Origin: Halorientalis litorea
GTDB lineage: Archaea; Halobacteriota; Halobacteria; Halobacteriales; Haloarculaceae
Assembly: GCF_023028225.1 (NCBI RefSeq)
Contig: NZ_CP095482.1
Location: 2,170,001 to 2,234,000, forward strand
Reading direction: 5' to 3'
Length of the DNA: 64,000 nucleotides
Shown here piece after piece: positions 32,438 to 40,954 of the stretch. The notes beneath the pieces are model-generated. The model saw only the letters and a program-made list of their open reading frames with translations, was not told the origin of the DNA and made no database searches. Made by a program: the position numbers and the translations under genes. Numbering within the stretch: position 1 is the first letter of the stretch; each line of letters starts with the position of its first letter.

Positions 32438-33406
32438 CTAGCTGTGGATGCCCATCGCCTCGATTTGTTCCTGATAGCGGTTGCGGATGGTGACTTCGGT
32501 GACTTGGGCGACGTCGGCGACTTCGCGCTGGGTTTTCTTCTCGTTGCAGAGGAGAGAGGCGGCGTAGATGGCGGCGGCGGCGTAGCCGGTGGGCGACTTC
32601 CCGGAGAGGAGTCCCTTCTCGGCCGTCTCGTCGATGATTTCGTTCGCCTTCGACTGCACCTCCTCGCTGAGGTCCAACTCCGAACAGAACCGCGGGACGT
32701 ACTGTTTGGGGTCGACCGGCTCCATCTCCAGCCCGAGTTCCTGTGAGACGTACCGGTAGGTCCGGCCGATTTCCTTGCGCTCGACCCGGGACACGTCCGA
32801 AATCTCTTCGAGACTCCGCGGAATCCCCTCTTTCCGACAGGCGGCGTAGAGACAGGAGGTGGCGACGCCCTCGATGGAGCGGCCACGGATGAGGTCCTCG
32901 TTCAGCGCGCGGCGGTAGATGACCGACGCGACTTCACGGACGGAGCGCGGGACGCCCAGCGCGGAGGCCATGCGGTCGATTTCGCTGAGCGCGAACTGGA
33001 GGTTGCGCTCGCCGGCGTCTTTCGTGCGGATGCGCTCCTGCCACTTCCTGAGCCGGTGCATCTGACTCCGCTTCTCCGAGGAGATAGAGCGGCCGTAGGC
33101 GTCCTTGTCTTTCCAGTCGATTTGGGTGGTCAGCCCCTTGTCGTGCATCGTCTGGGTGGTGGGCGCGCCCACGCGGGACTTGTTCTGGCGCTCGCTGTGG
33201 TTGAACGCGCGCCACTCCGGTCCCGGGTCGATGTTCTCCTCCTCGATTACCAGCCCACAGTCGTCACAGATCAACTCGCCACGGTCCGCATCCTTGACGA
33301 TACTCTCCGCGTCACACTCCGGACAAGTACGCACCCCCTCTTGGTCGTCCGCTCGTTCGGTCTCCGGTTCTCGCTCGCGCTCCCGCTGGCGGGTGGACCG
33401 TGTCAT
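32438..33406 (-). CDS. tfb: Transcription initiation factor IIB
   Basis: A 322-residue archaeal TFB. The N-terminal zinc ribbon uses Cys28, Cys31, Cys47 and Cys50 (TCPEC ... CDDCG). It is followed by the B-reader/linker ([39 protein letters not shown]) and two cyclin folds ([18 protein letters not shown] ... and [26 protein letters not shown]). The C-terminal repeat ends in a helix-turn-helix ([20 protein letters not shown]). Haloarchaea carry several TFBs, so which paralogue this is cannot be said. The first ~25 residues are a charged extension. Confidence 0.95.
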   Translation of the reverse strand: MTRSTRQREREREPETERADDQEGVRTCPECDAESIVKDADRGELICDDCGLVIEEENIDPGPEWRAFNHSERQNKSRVGAPTTQTMHDKGLTTQIDWKDKDAYGRSISSEKRSQMHRLRKWQERIRTKDAGERNLQFALSEIDRMASALGVPRSVREVASVIYRRALNEDLIRGRSIEGVATSCLYAACRKEGIPRSLEEISDVSRVERKEIGRTYRYVSQELGLEMEPVDPKQYVPRFCSELDLSEEVQSKANEIIDETAEKGLLSGKSPTGYAAAAIYAASLLCNEKKTQREVADVAQVTEVTIRNRYQEQIEAMGIHS

Positions 33407-33433
33407 CGCATTTTTATAGTAGCTTTTCGCGGC

Positions 33434-33446
33434 AACTTAAAAACTT
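33434..33446 (-). promoter_or_regulatory. tfb TATA element in AT-rich upstream region
   Basis: On the minus strand AAGTTTTTAAGTT is a strong TATA box about 34 bases before the tfb ATG, implying a leader of roughly 8 bases. The region 33407-33470 is much more AT-rich than the rest of the window. Confidence 0.5.
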
Positions 33447-33600
33447 GGACAATTATTTTATGATTTGCTCGACAGGCGTCAGACTTCGCTGGATGGCCGT
33501 CACGGACCCTCTCCGGGCCGTTGAACACGTTATTTCGGTGATGTAACACCGTCTATACGGACCAGAAGCGGTAAGGCCGGGCACTGGTGAGTGACAGCCA

Positions 33601-34194
33601 ATGCCCGTCGTCGAGTGCGACGTGAGAGGTGCCCGCGAGCGACTGACGGACGCGGGCGTCACAGTCGAAGAGGGGAACACCGACCACGAGCGGTGGCGCG
33701 CCGAACACGGCGGCGCGACTGCTGTTGCCTACGAGGGAAAGGTAGTGATACAGGGAGAATCGCCCGAAGAAATCGAGGCACTGCTCCGGGACGGCGGCGG
33801 ACGGGCGCACGTCTACTTCGACGGTGCCGCCCGCGGGAACCCGGGACCAGCGGCAATCGGCTGGGTCGTCGTCACGAGCGACGGCATCGTGACGGAGGGG
33901 AACCGCCGTATCGGCGAGACGACGAACAACCGTGCCGAGTACGAGGCTCTCATCGCCGCCCTCGAAGTCGCTCGGGACTACGGGTTCGACACCGTGGAAC
34001 TGCGCGGGGACTCGGAACTCGTCGTCAAGCAAGTTCGTGGCGAGTACGACACCAACGACCCGGACCTGCGCGAGCGACGGGTTCGCGTCCACGAACTCCT
34101 CCGGGAGTTCGAGGACTGGTCGTTGACCCACGTACCGCGGGAGATAAACGAACGCGCCGACGACCTCGCAAACGACGCACTCGACCATGACTGA
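33601..34194 (+). CDS. rnhA: Ribonuclease HI, archaeal type
   Basis: A 197-residue enzyme that cuts RNA in RNA-DNA hybrids. Residues 1-65 form a small N-terminal domain, an alternative to the Rossmann hybrid-binding module. The catalytic RNase H domain runs from about residue 68: Asp74 in VYFDGAARGNPGPA, Glu113 in NNRAEYEAL, Asp137 in RGDSELV and Asp188 in RADDLAND, the four metal ligands of the family. Its end overlaps the start of the next gene by 8 bases, and the two are conserved neighbours in haloarchaea. Confidence 0.92.
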   Translation: MPVVECDVRGARERLTDAGVTVEEGNTDHERWRAEHGGATAVAYEGKVVIQGESPEEIEALLRDGGGRAHVYFDGAARGNPGPAAIGWVVVTSDGIVTEGNRRIGETTNNRAEYEALIAALEVARDYGFDTVELRGDSELVVKQVRGEYDTNDPDLRERRVRVHELLREFEDWSLTHVPREINERADDLANDALDHD

Positions 34195-34798
34195 GGAGAC
34201 AGACGACGCGGGGACCGGCGACCAGTACGCGAGTGACGACACCGGCGACCTCCCCCCGGACGTGGTCGCGGAAGCGGAGCGACTCACACACCTCGCCCGC
34301 GAGGCGGTCGACGACGCCGCGGCGACCGCGTACCGCGAGGAGCGGGCGGTACTGCTCGCCGACCACGAGTACACGGCTCGCATCCGCGAAGACGACACGC
34401 GGAACGTCCTCGTCCTCTACCCCGAGGAGTGGGTCGAAGACGGACTCGTACAAGTCGAGGAAATCGAGGACACTGACCGCGGTGTCGAGCGACCGCTCGA
34501 CGGCCCGGGCGAGGCCGACGACTGGGACGAAATCGACGCGCACAATCGCGCGATAGTCGAACGAGTCGAGGCCGAACACGGCGACGTTCACGGGGCCAAC
34601 GCCGCAGCGTTCGCCGATTTCATGGGGAACCACTACGCGCGACCGCTGGAGTCGGCGACGGACGACGAGATAGCGGAGTTCCTGACGGAGTACTACCCAC
34701 GGAACGCGTGGCCGAGTGACCGGGAGCGCGACGCCGTAGAAAAATCGGTCCGGCTCGCGCTCGATGTCGGGGAGTCGGTTACTGGGCCTGCTCGATGA
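34187..34798 (+). CDS. rnhA operon protein (DUF7108-like)
   Basis: A 203-residue acidic soluble protein. It has helical segments and a conserved YPEEWVEDGLVQ block, then NAAAFADFMGNHYARPLESATDDEIAEFLTEYYPRNAWPSDRERDAVEKSVR. Haloarchaeal databases call it the rnhA operon protein (DUF7108, from memory); no function is known. It overlaps rnhA by 8 bp and its end overlaps the convergent padR gene by 20 bp. Confidence 0.75.
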   Translation: MTEETDDAGTGDQYASDDTGDLPPDVVAEAERLTHLAREAVDDAAATAYREERAVLLADHEYTARIREDDTRNVLVLYPEEWVEDGLVQVEEIEDTDRGVERPLDGPGEADDWDEIDAHNRAIVERVEAEHGDVHGANAAAFADFMGNHYARPLESATDDEIAEFLTEYYPRNAWPSDRERDAVEKSVRLALDVGESVTGPAR

Positions 34799-35138
34799 GC
34801 GCGGCGAGTTCCTCGGCACGCTCGTCGTCGGTGACGAACCGGTCGAACACCCAACCGAACTGGTCGAGGAGGGCATCGTGCCCCGTCTCGGTCAGCGCGT
34901 ACTGGTTGGTCCGCTTGTCGAGTTCGCTCTTCTCGACGAGTCCCACCTCCACGAGGTCGTCGAGGTTCGGGTAGAGACGGCCGTGATTGACCTCGGAGCC
35001 GTAGTAGTCTTCGAGTTCACGTTTGACCGCGAGACCGTATCGCGGTTCTTCGCTGAGAATGACGAGGATGTTCTGTTGGAACGCTGTCAGTTCTCGCACT
35101 ACGTCATCGTCGTCAACGACTGTTTGTGACTCTGACAT
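34779..35138 (-). CDS. PadR-family transcriptional regulator
   Basis: A 119-residue regulator with a winged helix-turn-helix at about residues 18-85: LTAFQQNILVILSEEPRYGLAVKRELEDYYGSEVNHGRLYPNLDDLVEVGLVEKSELDKRTNQYALTETGHDALLDQ. The YGLAVKREL and GRLYPNLDDLVEVGLV parts are classic PadR motifs. The C-terminal helices would give dimerisation. ATG 35138 is preferred to 35261 because the longer form adds non-family, Cys-rich sequence. Two palindromic TTTAAC-type elements lie just upstream and may be its own operator. Confidence 0.85.
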   Translation of the reverse strand: MSESQTVVDDDDVVRELTAFQQNILVILSEEPRYGLAVKRELEDYYGSEVNHGRLYPNLDDLVEVGLVEKSELDKRTNQYALTETGHDALLDQFGWVFDRFVTDDERAEELAALIEQAQ

Positions 35139-35162
35139 ACTTAGACGAATGTCACCTAGGCA

Positions 35163-35178
35163 TTTAACGCTTGTTAAA
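35163..35178 (-). promoter_or_regulatory. Inverted repeat upstream of padR, possible autoregulation site
   Basis: TTTAACGCTTGTTAAA is an inverted repeat of TTTAAC with a four-base spacer, 25 bases before the PadR ATG, with a second TGTTTAACACA copy at 35224-35234. The repeat also overlaps where the padR TATA box and start site should be. PadR proteins commonly repress their own genes. Confidence 0.5.
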
Positions 35179-35376
35179 CAACACGGAAATACGCCTATTT
35201 TCGCACACTTCAACCCCGTATTCTGTTTAACACAGGTCGGTTCGAAACTGCGACTACCCACACGACGGCACTAAACCACCGGCGAATATATCCGAATGAT
35301 TACGCTGGTTGTGCCCCGCAACGAAACGCGTTCCGCCGCCTGTGTGTCGCTGGCTGGCCCCAGTTGAAGTCGATTA

Positions 35377-35392
35377 CGAAAGGACTTTTTGA
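35377..35392 (+). promoter_or_regulatory. ppa BRE/TATA promoter
   Basis: CGAAA (BRE-like, 35377-35381) then ACTTTTTGA (TATA-like, 35384-35392) lies 27 bases before the pyrophosphatase ATG, pointing to a leaderless transcript. Confidence 0.55.
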
Positions 35393-35414
35393 CCACCTCA
35401 CGCAGTCCCGGCCG

Positions 35415-35948
35415 ATGACGAACCTTTGGGAAGACCTCGAAACCGGCCCGAACCCGCCCGAGGAGATATACGCAGTCGTGGAGTGTCTGAAGGGCGAGCG
35501 CAACAAGTACGAGTACGACAAGGACGTGCCCGGCGTCGTGCTGGACCGCGTGCTCCACTCGAACGTCCACTACCCCAGCGACTACGGGTTCATCCCGCAG
35601 TCGTACTACGACGACGAGGACCCCTTCGACGTGCTCGTGCTGGTCGAGGACGCCACTTTCCCCGGTTGTGTCGTCGAGGCACGTCCGGTCGCGCTGATGA
35701 AGATGGACGACGACGGCGAACAGGACGACAAGGTCATCGCCGTTCCAACTGAGGACCCCCGCTACGACCACATCGAGGACCTCGAGGACATCCCCCAGCA
35801 ACTGCTCGACGAGATAGACGAGTTCTTCGCGACGTACAAGAACCTCGAAGCGGGCAAGGAAGTCGAGACGCTCGGGTGGGAGGACCGCGCGGCCGCGAAA
35901 GACGCCATCGAACACGCGATGGACCTCTACGAAGACGAGTTCGCCTGA
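35415..35948 (+). CDS. ppa: Family I inorganic pyrophosphatase
   Basis: A 177-residue enzyme hydrolysing diphosphate to phosphate, which pulls biosynthetic reactions forward. The family signature DEDPFD is at residues 67-72 (metal-binding Asp cluster), preceded by HYPSDYGFIPQSYY, and KVIAVPTEDPRY and the C-terminal GWEDRAAAKDAI also fit. ATG 35415 is favoured over an upstream start at 35364 because the promoter spacing suits a leaderless start here and homologues start MTNLWEDLETG-like. Confidence 0.92.
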   Translation: MTNLWEDLETGPNPPEEIYAVVECLKGERNKYEYDKDVPGVVLDRVLHSNVHYPSDYGFIPQSYYDDEDPFDVLVLVEDATFPGCVVEARPVALMKMDDDGEQDDKVIAVPTEDPRYDHIEDLEDIPQQLLDEIDEFFATYKNLEAGKEVETLGWEDRAAAKDAIEHAMDLYEDEFA

Positions 35949-36083
35949 CGACCGGGTTGCCGCCGCCCGGCCCGCTCCCGTCGCCGACGCCACGCCGACA
36001 ATACCTGCCGGTAATCACCGACGACCGCCGAATGTGTTATGCTTATGGGTAATCTTTAGCCCGTGGAGAGCCTCCCTTCGAAC

Positions 36084-36203
36084 ATGGCGACGAACCACTC
36101 CGGCGGGATGTATCACCCCACTGTCGTCCCCGAGAACTTCGACCCGGACGAGGACACCGAGGAGTCCGACGACGGCCCTGCTCGCTCGCTCACGGGTGCC
36201 TAG
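36084..36203 (+). CDS. Possible 39-residue acidic micro-protein
   Basis: An open frame of 39 codons starting MATNHSGGMYHPTVVPENFD followed by an acidic stretch (PDEDTEESDDGP) and ending RSLTGA. The N-terminal block is not compositionally biased and looks like conserved haloarchaeal protein sequence. A TATA-like TTATGCTTATGG around 36036-36047 lies upstream, though about 40 bases away. No family recognised. It fits no other reading frame of a larger gene. Confidence 0.5.
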   Translation: MATNHSGGMYHPTVVPENFDPDEDTEESDDGPARSLTGA

Positions 36204-36290
36204 AGCGGCAGACCTTGCCGGTGTTGGCGAGTCCCACCGCTTCCGGCCGCGAAACGAAGTTTCTTGTGCCCGTCTCCGGTAACGCCCTCC

Positions 36291-37640
36291 ATGGGTCTGT
36301 TCGACCGGCTTCGCGGTGACGACGGTCCCCGCGTCGCCTTCTTCGGTATCGACGGGGTGCCGTACAGTATGCTCGCGGAGCACTTCGACGAGTTCGAGAA
36401 CCTCGCTGCCATCGCGGAGTCCGGGGCTGGTGGTGCCATCGACAGCATCGTCCCGCCCGAGTCGAGTGCCTGTTGGCCGGCTCTCACGACCGGCGTCAAT
36501 CCCGGCCAGACCGGGGTCTACGGCTTCCAAGACCGAGAAATCGGTTCCTACGAGACGTACGTCCCGATGGGGCGGGACGTACAGGCGACGCGCCTCTGGG
36601 ACCGCGTTCACGACGCCGAGCGACGCGCGACGGTGATGAACGTCCCCGTCACGTTCCCGCCACAGCGTGACGTTCAACGGATGGTCTCGGGGTTTCTCTC
36701 GCCGGGCATCGACAAGGCCGCCTACCCCGACGAACTCCGCGAGGTGCTGGAGGAGTCGGACTACCGCATCGACGTGAACGCCAAGCTCGGCCACCAGGAC
36801 GACAAGGCGGAGTTCATCGAGGACGCTCACGAGACGCTCGACCGGCGCCACGAGGCGTTCAAGCACTACGTCGAACAGGACGACTGGGACCTGTTTTTCG
36901 GCGTGTTCATGACCACCGACCGGGTCAACCACTTCCTGTTCAAAGACTACGAACACGACGGCGAGTACAAAGAGGAGTTCCTCGAGTTCTACCGGAAGGT
37001 CGACCAGTATCTCGGTGAACTCCGCGAGATGCTCCCCGACGACGTGACGATGGTCGTCGCCTCCGACCACGGATTCACCACGCTCCACCACGAGGTCAAC
37101 TGCAACGCGTGGCTCCAGCGTGAGGGCTGGCTCTCCTTCGAGAACGAGGACCACGACGAACTCGGTGACATCAGCGAGGACGCCCGTGCCTACTCGCTCA
37201 TCCCCGGTCGCTTCTACATCAACGTGGAGGGCCGCGAACCCAAGGGCGGCGTCCCCGAAGACGAGTACGAAGCGGTGCGTGACGAACTACAGGCCGAACT
37301 GGAGGCACTCGAAGGCCCCGACGGGACGCCCGTCGCCGACCGCGTGGTCACGAGAGAAGAGGCCTACCGCGGCGACCACTCGGACATCGCGCCCGACCTC
37401 ACCGTCGTCCCGAACCACGGTTTCGACCTCAAGTCCGGGTTCAAGGGCAAAAAGGAGGTGTTCACTACCGGTCCGCGCAACGGGATGCACAGTTTCGACA
37501 ACGCCTGCCTGTTCGTCGACGACGACGACGCTCGCATCGAGGATGCCGACCTCTACGACATCGCGCCGACCATGCTCGAACTCCTCGACCTCGACTACGA
37601 CCGCACGGAGTTCGACGGGTCGAGTCTGCTCACGTCCTGA
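36291..37640 (+). CDS. Alkaline phosphatase family / nucleotide pyrophosphatase-like protein
   Basis: A 449-residue metal-dependent phosphohydrolase of the alkaline phosphatase superfamily. The metal Asp is in VAFFGIDGVPYSML near residue 15, followed by the nucleophile region PPESSACWPALTTGVNPGQTGVYGF (Ser in the position normally held by Thr/Ser before PxW), VASDHGFTTLHHEVN (metal site DHG) and a second metal region near GMHSFDNACLF. It has no signal peptide. These archaeal proteins (AP superfamily, phosphonoacetate hydrolase/NPP-like) lack a known substrate. ATG 36291 is preferred over 36264. Confidence 0.85.
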   Translation: MGLFDRLRGDDGPRVAFFGIDGVPYSMLAEHFDEFENLAAIAESGAGGAIDSIVPPESSACWPALTTGVNPGQTGVYGFQDREIGSYETYVPMGRDVQATRLWDRVHDAERRATVMNVPVTFPPQRDVQRMVSGFLSPGIDKAAYPDELREVLEESDYRIDVNAKLGHQDDKAEFIEDAHETLDRRHEAFKHYVEQDDWDLFFGVFMTTDRVNHFLFKDYEHDGEYKEEFLEFYRKVDQYLGELREMLPDDVTMVVASDHGFTTLHHEVNCNAWLQREGWLSFENEDHDELGDISEDARAYSLIPGRFYINVEGREPKGGVPEDEYEAVRDELQAELEALEGPDGTPVADRVVTREEAYRGDHSDIAPDLTVVPNHGFDLKSGFKGKKEVFTTGPRNGMHSFDNACLFVDDDDARIEDADLYDIAPTMLELLDLDYDRTEFDGSSLLTS

Positions 37641-37719
37641 ACCAGTCTTTCCCGGACATACGCTCGGTCTGACGGGCGTCTGACGGGTTGTTTTGTGGAC
37701 TGGCCGCGTAGTCGCCCGC

Positions 37720-38595
37720 ATGACTGACCTGACCGACGTGTACGAACGCGGCGTCGGCATCGTCGCCAGCCGTCGACGGGTGTACTTCGGGCTGGGACTG
37801 TTCGCCGTCGGCGCGCTCTTCGTCGTGGCCGGCATCGCCATCGCCACGACGAGTATCGCCGACACCTTCGGCCTCGGGACGTTCGAGGCTCGCGAACTCG
37901 CCGGCATTCTCGCCGGGCTGGGCGTGCCCGCGGCTTTCCTCGGGAGTTTCGCACTCCTCCCGGCCAGCCGTCGGACCCGCGCCGCGGCACTCATCGGCGG
38001 GAGTCTCACGGTGCTGGGCGTGACGCTGTTCCGGGCGGCGTACCCGCGTCACTGGGTCGGGTCACCGGCACCGCTCGACCTGACGCTCCCCGTCGTCGTC
38101 GTCTACTTCGTCGGTGCCATCACGACGTTCTGGTGTCTGTTCCTCGCGGTGGCGAACTTCAAGACGCGCACCGACCCCGGCGGCACGGTGCGGATGGAGG
38201 TCACCGACGCGGGGACGACACGCGTCCTCGAAATCACCGGCTCCGTCCCCGGCTTCAGCGGCGTCGGCCTGTTCGGCCGGGACCCCGAGGGCGACGTGGC
38301 GACCCAGACCAACCGCGAGGAACCGCTCTACGAGGCAGAGAGCGCGACCGGTGCTGAGGTGCGGGCCGCGAGCGACGGCGGGGCGGCCACGGCAGACACC
38401 GGTGGCGGCGACACGCCCAGTCCCGACCCAATTGATAGCGTCTCGACGCCCCGCGGCCAACCCGACCCCTACTGTGGGAACTGCGAGCACTTCCAGTACG
38501 TGCGCGTCGACGGAGAGATTCGCCCGGCCTGTACGCTCCACAAGGAGGTCATGAACGACATGGAGTCCTGCGAGGAGTGGCAGGCGAACAACTGA
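37720..38595 (+). CDS. Membrane protein with C-terminal zinc-type cysteine motif (DUF7139-like)
   Basis: A 291-residue protein with four predicted helices in residues 20-150 (FGLGLFAVGALFVVAGIAIAT, then ELAGILAGLGVPAAFLGSFALL, AALIGGSLTVLGVTLF and VVVVYFVGAITTFWCLFLAVA). It then has a cytoplasmic linker and a C-terminal segment CGNCEHFQYV ... ACTLHKEVMNDMESCEEWQ with four Cys (and one His) that should bind zinc. The linker is Gly/Ala/Asp-rich. The function is unknown and the DUF number is from memory. Confidence 0.75.
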   Translation: MTDLTDVYERGVGIVASRRRVYFGLGLFAVGALFVVAGIAIATTSIADTFGLGTFEARELAGILAGLGVPAAFLGSFALLPASRRTRAAALIGGSLTVLGVTLFRAAYPRHWVGSPAPLDLTLPVVVVYFVGAITTFWCLFLAVANFKTRTDPGGTVRMEVTDAGTTRVLEITGSVPGFSGVGLFGRDPEGDVATQTNREEPLYEAESATGAEVRAASDGGAATADTGGGDTPSPDPIDSVSTPRGQPDPYCGNCEHFQYVRVDGEIRPACTLHKEVMNDMESCEEWQANN

Positions 38596-38596
38596 G

Positions 38597-39157
38597 TCAG
38601 GACGCGTTCGCCGACGGTTCGTCGCCGTCCGCTTTCTTGATCCACTTCGACTCCACGTCACGGTTCGCCACGACGGCCGTGTCGCCGCTGTCGAGTTCGA
38701 ACCGACTCTTTCTGAGGCCGATGGCCGTGACCACTCCCGTCGTCGACCCCGCCGTCACGGTGTCGCCGGGGTTGAAATCGGGGTCCTTGAGGAGGTAGAC
38801 GCCGGCGACGGTGTCCTCTATCATCTCCGAGAGCGCGTAGGAGATGCCCAGTGCGACGAACCCGACGGCGGTGCCGAGACTCGCCGCTAGGCCGCCGAGG
38901 CCGACGATGCCGAGGAGGGTCAACCCGGCACCGAACCAGAGGAAGACGGTGGCGACCAGAACGCCGAGGTCCGCGACTAGCGACTGGTCGCCCGGATACG
39001 CGCGTACCAACGTGGCACGCAGGACGCGCGTCACGAGTTTGATGACCACGTACGCGAGGAGCAGGAAGAGGAGTCCGCTGAGTAGTTTCGGAATCGCACC
39101 GAGAATGCTGGCGACGAACTCGTTTATCGTGTCTGTGATGATTTGTGCGGCGGACAT
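38597..39157 (-). CDS. MscS family mechanosensitive ion channel
   Basis: A 186-residue compact MscS. Helices are at about residues 18-40, 60-85 and 85-115, followed by the pore-lining GIVGLGGLAASLGTAVGFVALGISYALSEMIEDTVAGVYLLKD segment and the beta domain (FNPGDTVTAGSTTGVVTAIGLRKSRFELDSGDTAVVANRDV). It opens on membrane tension and releases solutes after osmotic downshock. It is short compared with E. coli MscS (286) and lacks the C-terminal cage. Start MSAAQIITD at 39157 is preferred to 39184. Confidence 0.88.
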   Translation of the reverse strand: MSAAQIITDTINEFVASILGAIPKLLSGLLFLLLAYVVIKLVTRVLRATLVRAYPGDQSLVADLGVLVATVFLWFGAGLTLLGIVGLGGLAASLGTAVGFVALGISYALSEMIEDTVAGVYLLKDPDFNPGDTVTAGSTTGVVTAIGLRKSRFELDSGDTAVVANRDVESKWIKKADGDEPSANAS

Positions 39158-39198
39158 GTCTCGTGGCTGTGGCGGCGACGGCATAGTGGTTGCCCCGG

Positions 39199-40497
39199 TC
39201 AGTCCTGCGGGACCGCGCTCTCGTCCGGTTCCGCCGCGCCCGGCAGCGTCTCCTCGACCTGTGTGACGACGAGGAGGAGTCCGAGGACGCCCAGTCCGGC
39301 CCCGAAGGCGAAGGGGACGACGAAGCCAAACCGTACCAGATAGCCCGAGGCGAGCGGTCCGAGTGCCGTCCCGAGACCGAACGCCATCGTCAACAGCGAG
39401 AGTTGCGTCCCCGACTGGCCCTCCGTGGCGAGGTCACCCGCCAGCGCGAGTCCCGGTGCGAACACCATCGCCACGGCGACGCCGTGGAGGATACGGGCGA
39501 CGAGCATCCCGCCCGTTGTGGTGACGATGCCCTGTGCGAGAACCGACGGGACCAGCAACGCGAACCCGACGACGAGGAAGGGCCGCCGCCCGAACCGGTC
39601 GCTGGCGCGGCCGACAGGTATCTGAAAGACGACGTTCGCCAGCACGACGGCGGCGAACTGCGCGCCGAACAGGAACGGGGGTTGGTCGAGCCGTGTGTTG
39701 ATGGTCTCTTGGAGCGTGGCGAACAGCGCGATGCCGATAGCCATACACAGCGTCGCGACGGCGAGGGTGAACACCGGGTCGAGCAGATGGGTGCCGTCCG
39801 GGTCACGCACGGCGAGGCTGATGTCGTCCCCCGCGCTCGCCGTCGTCCCCTCGGTGTCGGAGACGAACAGCGTCACGAGGCCGAAACTGACGACTGCGCC
39901 GAACACGGCCACGAGGAACGCGGCGTCGAACCCCGAGAGCGTCCCCCCGCCGGCGACGGCGAACTCGTACGGCCCAGCGGCGACGACGGTTCCCGCGACG
40001 ATGGGACCGAACCCGAACCCGAGCAGCCGGAAGGTGTTGAACAGGCCGAAGTTGCCGCCACGGCTTTCGGTAGTCGCCAGTTCGTTCACCAGCGCGATGG
40101 TACAGGGGATGGTGAAGGCCGCGCCGATACCCTGCAGTGCCCGGACGAGGACCACCGCGTAGTAGGACTCGACGACGAGGTACCCGGCACTCGCCACCGC
40201 GAGCAACCCGAGGCCGAACAGGATGTACACCCGCCGCCGCCCGGTTCGGTCCGAGAGGCGGCCGGTCAACGGCTGTGAGAGGCTGTTGAGGAACCCGAAC
40301 AGCGAGAGGACGACGCCGATGAGTAACTCCTCCGTCACGACGAGGCCGAGCACGCGCGTCCCGACCAGTGCCTCGATGGAGACGGCACCGCTCGCGACGT
40401 ACAGCGGCAGGACGATGATGAGAAACGAGTTCGCGATTGCGTCGGCCATCCGCGCGAGTGCCAACACGAGGACGCGCCTGTCCGTACCGAGTACCAT
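39199..40497 (-). CDS. MFS transporter
   Basis: A 432-residue 12-helix major facilitator. Typical loop GRLSDRTGRRRVYILFG between helices 2 and 3, GRASDRFGRRPFLVVG in the second half and VRALQGIGAAFTIPCTI in helix 4. No signal for substrate. It lies 41 bp upstream of the MscS gene on the same strand. Start MVLGTDRRVLVLALARMADAIANSF is a usual MFS opening. Confidence 0.87.
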   Translation of the reverse strand: MVLGTDRRVLVLALARMADAIANSFLIIVLPLYVASGAVSIEALVGTRVLGLVVTEELLIGVVLSLFGFLNSLSQPLTGRLSDRTGRRRVYILFGLGLLAVASAGYLVVESYYAVVLVRALQGIGAAFTIPCTIALVNELATTESRGGNFGLFNTFRLLGFGFGPIVAGTVVAAGPYEFAVAGGGTLSGFDAAFLVAVFGAVVSFGLVTLFVSDTEGTTASAGDDISLAVRDPDGTHLLDPVFTLAVATLCMAIGIALFATLQETINTRLDQPPFLFGAQFAAVVLANVVFQIPVGRASDRFGRRPFLVVGFALLVPSVLAQGIVTTTGGMLVARILHGVAVAMVFAPGLALAGDLATEGQSGTQLSLLTMAFGLGTALGPLASGYLVRFGFVVPFAFGAGLGVLGLLLVVTQVEETLPGAAEPDESAVPQD

Positions 40498-40630
40498 CTG
40501 TCCGTAGGTACGGTGCCGGCGGGATGACGGTTTTCATTCCGTCGTGTCGGACGGTTGTGGGTGTCGGTGTCTCCCGGCGGCCCGCGCATCCGACGGGATT
40601 TTATTACCCACCGCGTTAACTGTGGCCACC

Positions 40631-40954
40631 ATGGAGTTCTGTGACGAGTGCGGTTCGATGATGAAAACCGAAGACGGTGTGTGGGTTTGCGGGAGTTGCG
40701 GGTACGAGAAAGCGCGCGACGCCCAGGAAGAAGCGGCGATGACGACCACGTCCGCACAGGAGGAGAGCGAGGTCATCGACACCTCCGACGTGGACGCCGA
40801 GGACATCGGGCCGACGACGGAAGTCCACTGTCCCGAATGTGGTAACGACCGGGCGTTCTACGAGATGAAGCAGATACGCGCGGCCGACGAGAGCGAGACG
40901 CGATTCTTCACCTGTACAGAGTGTGAACACAAGTGGCGTGAGGACGACCACTGA
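40631..40954 (+). CDS. tfs: Transcription elongation/cleavage factor TFS
   Basis: A 107-residue TFS, a TFIIS homologue that rescues stalled RNA polymerase. The N-terminal zinc ribbon has Cys4, Cys7, Cys20, Cys23; the C-terminal ribbon has Cys67, Cys70, Cys95, Cys98. The conserved acidic Asp86-Glu87 (RAADESET) is the cleavage-stimulating pair. A TATA-like ATTTTATTA lies about 30 bases before the ATG. Its stop overlaps the next start by a base (TGATG). Confidence 0.94.
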   Translation: MEFCDECGSMMKTEDGVWVCGSCGYEKARDAQEEAAMTTTSAQEESEVIDTSDVDAEDIGPTTEVHCPECGNDRAFYEMKQIRAADESETRFFTCTECEHKWREDDH

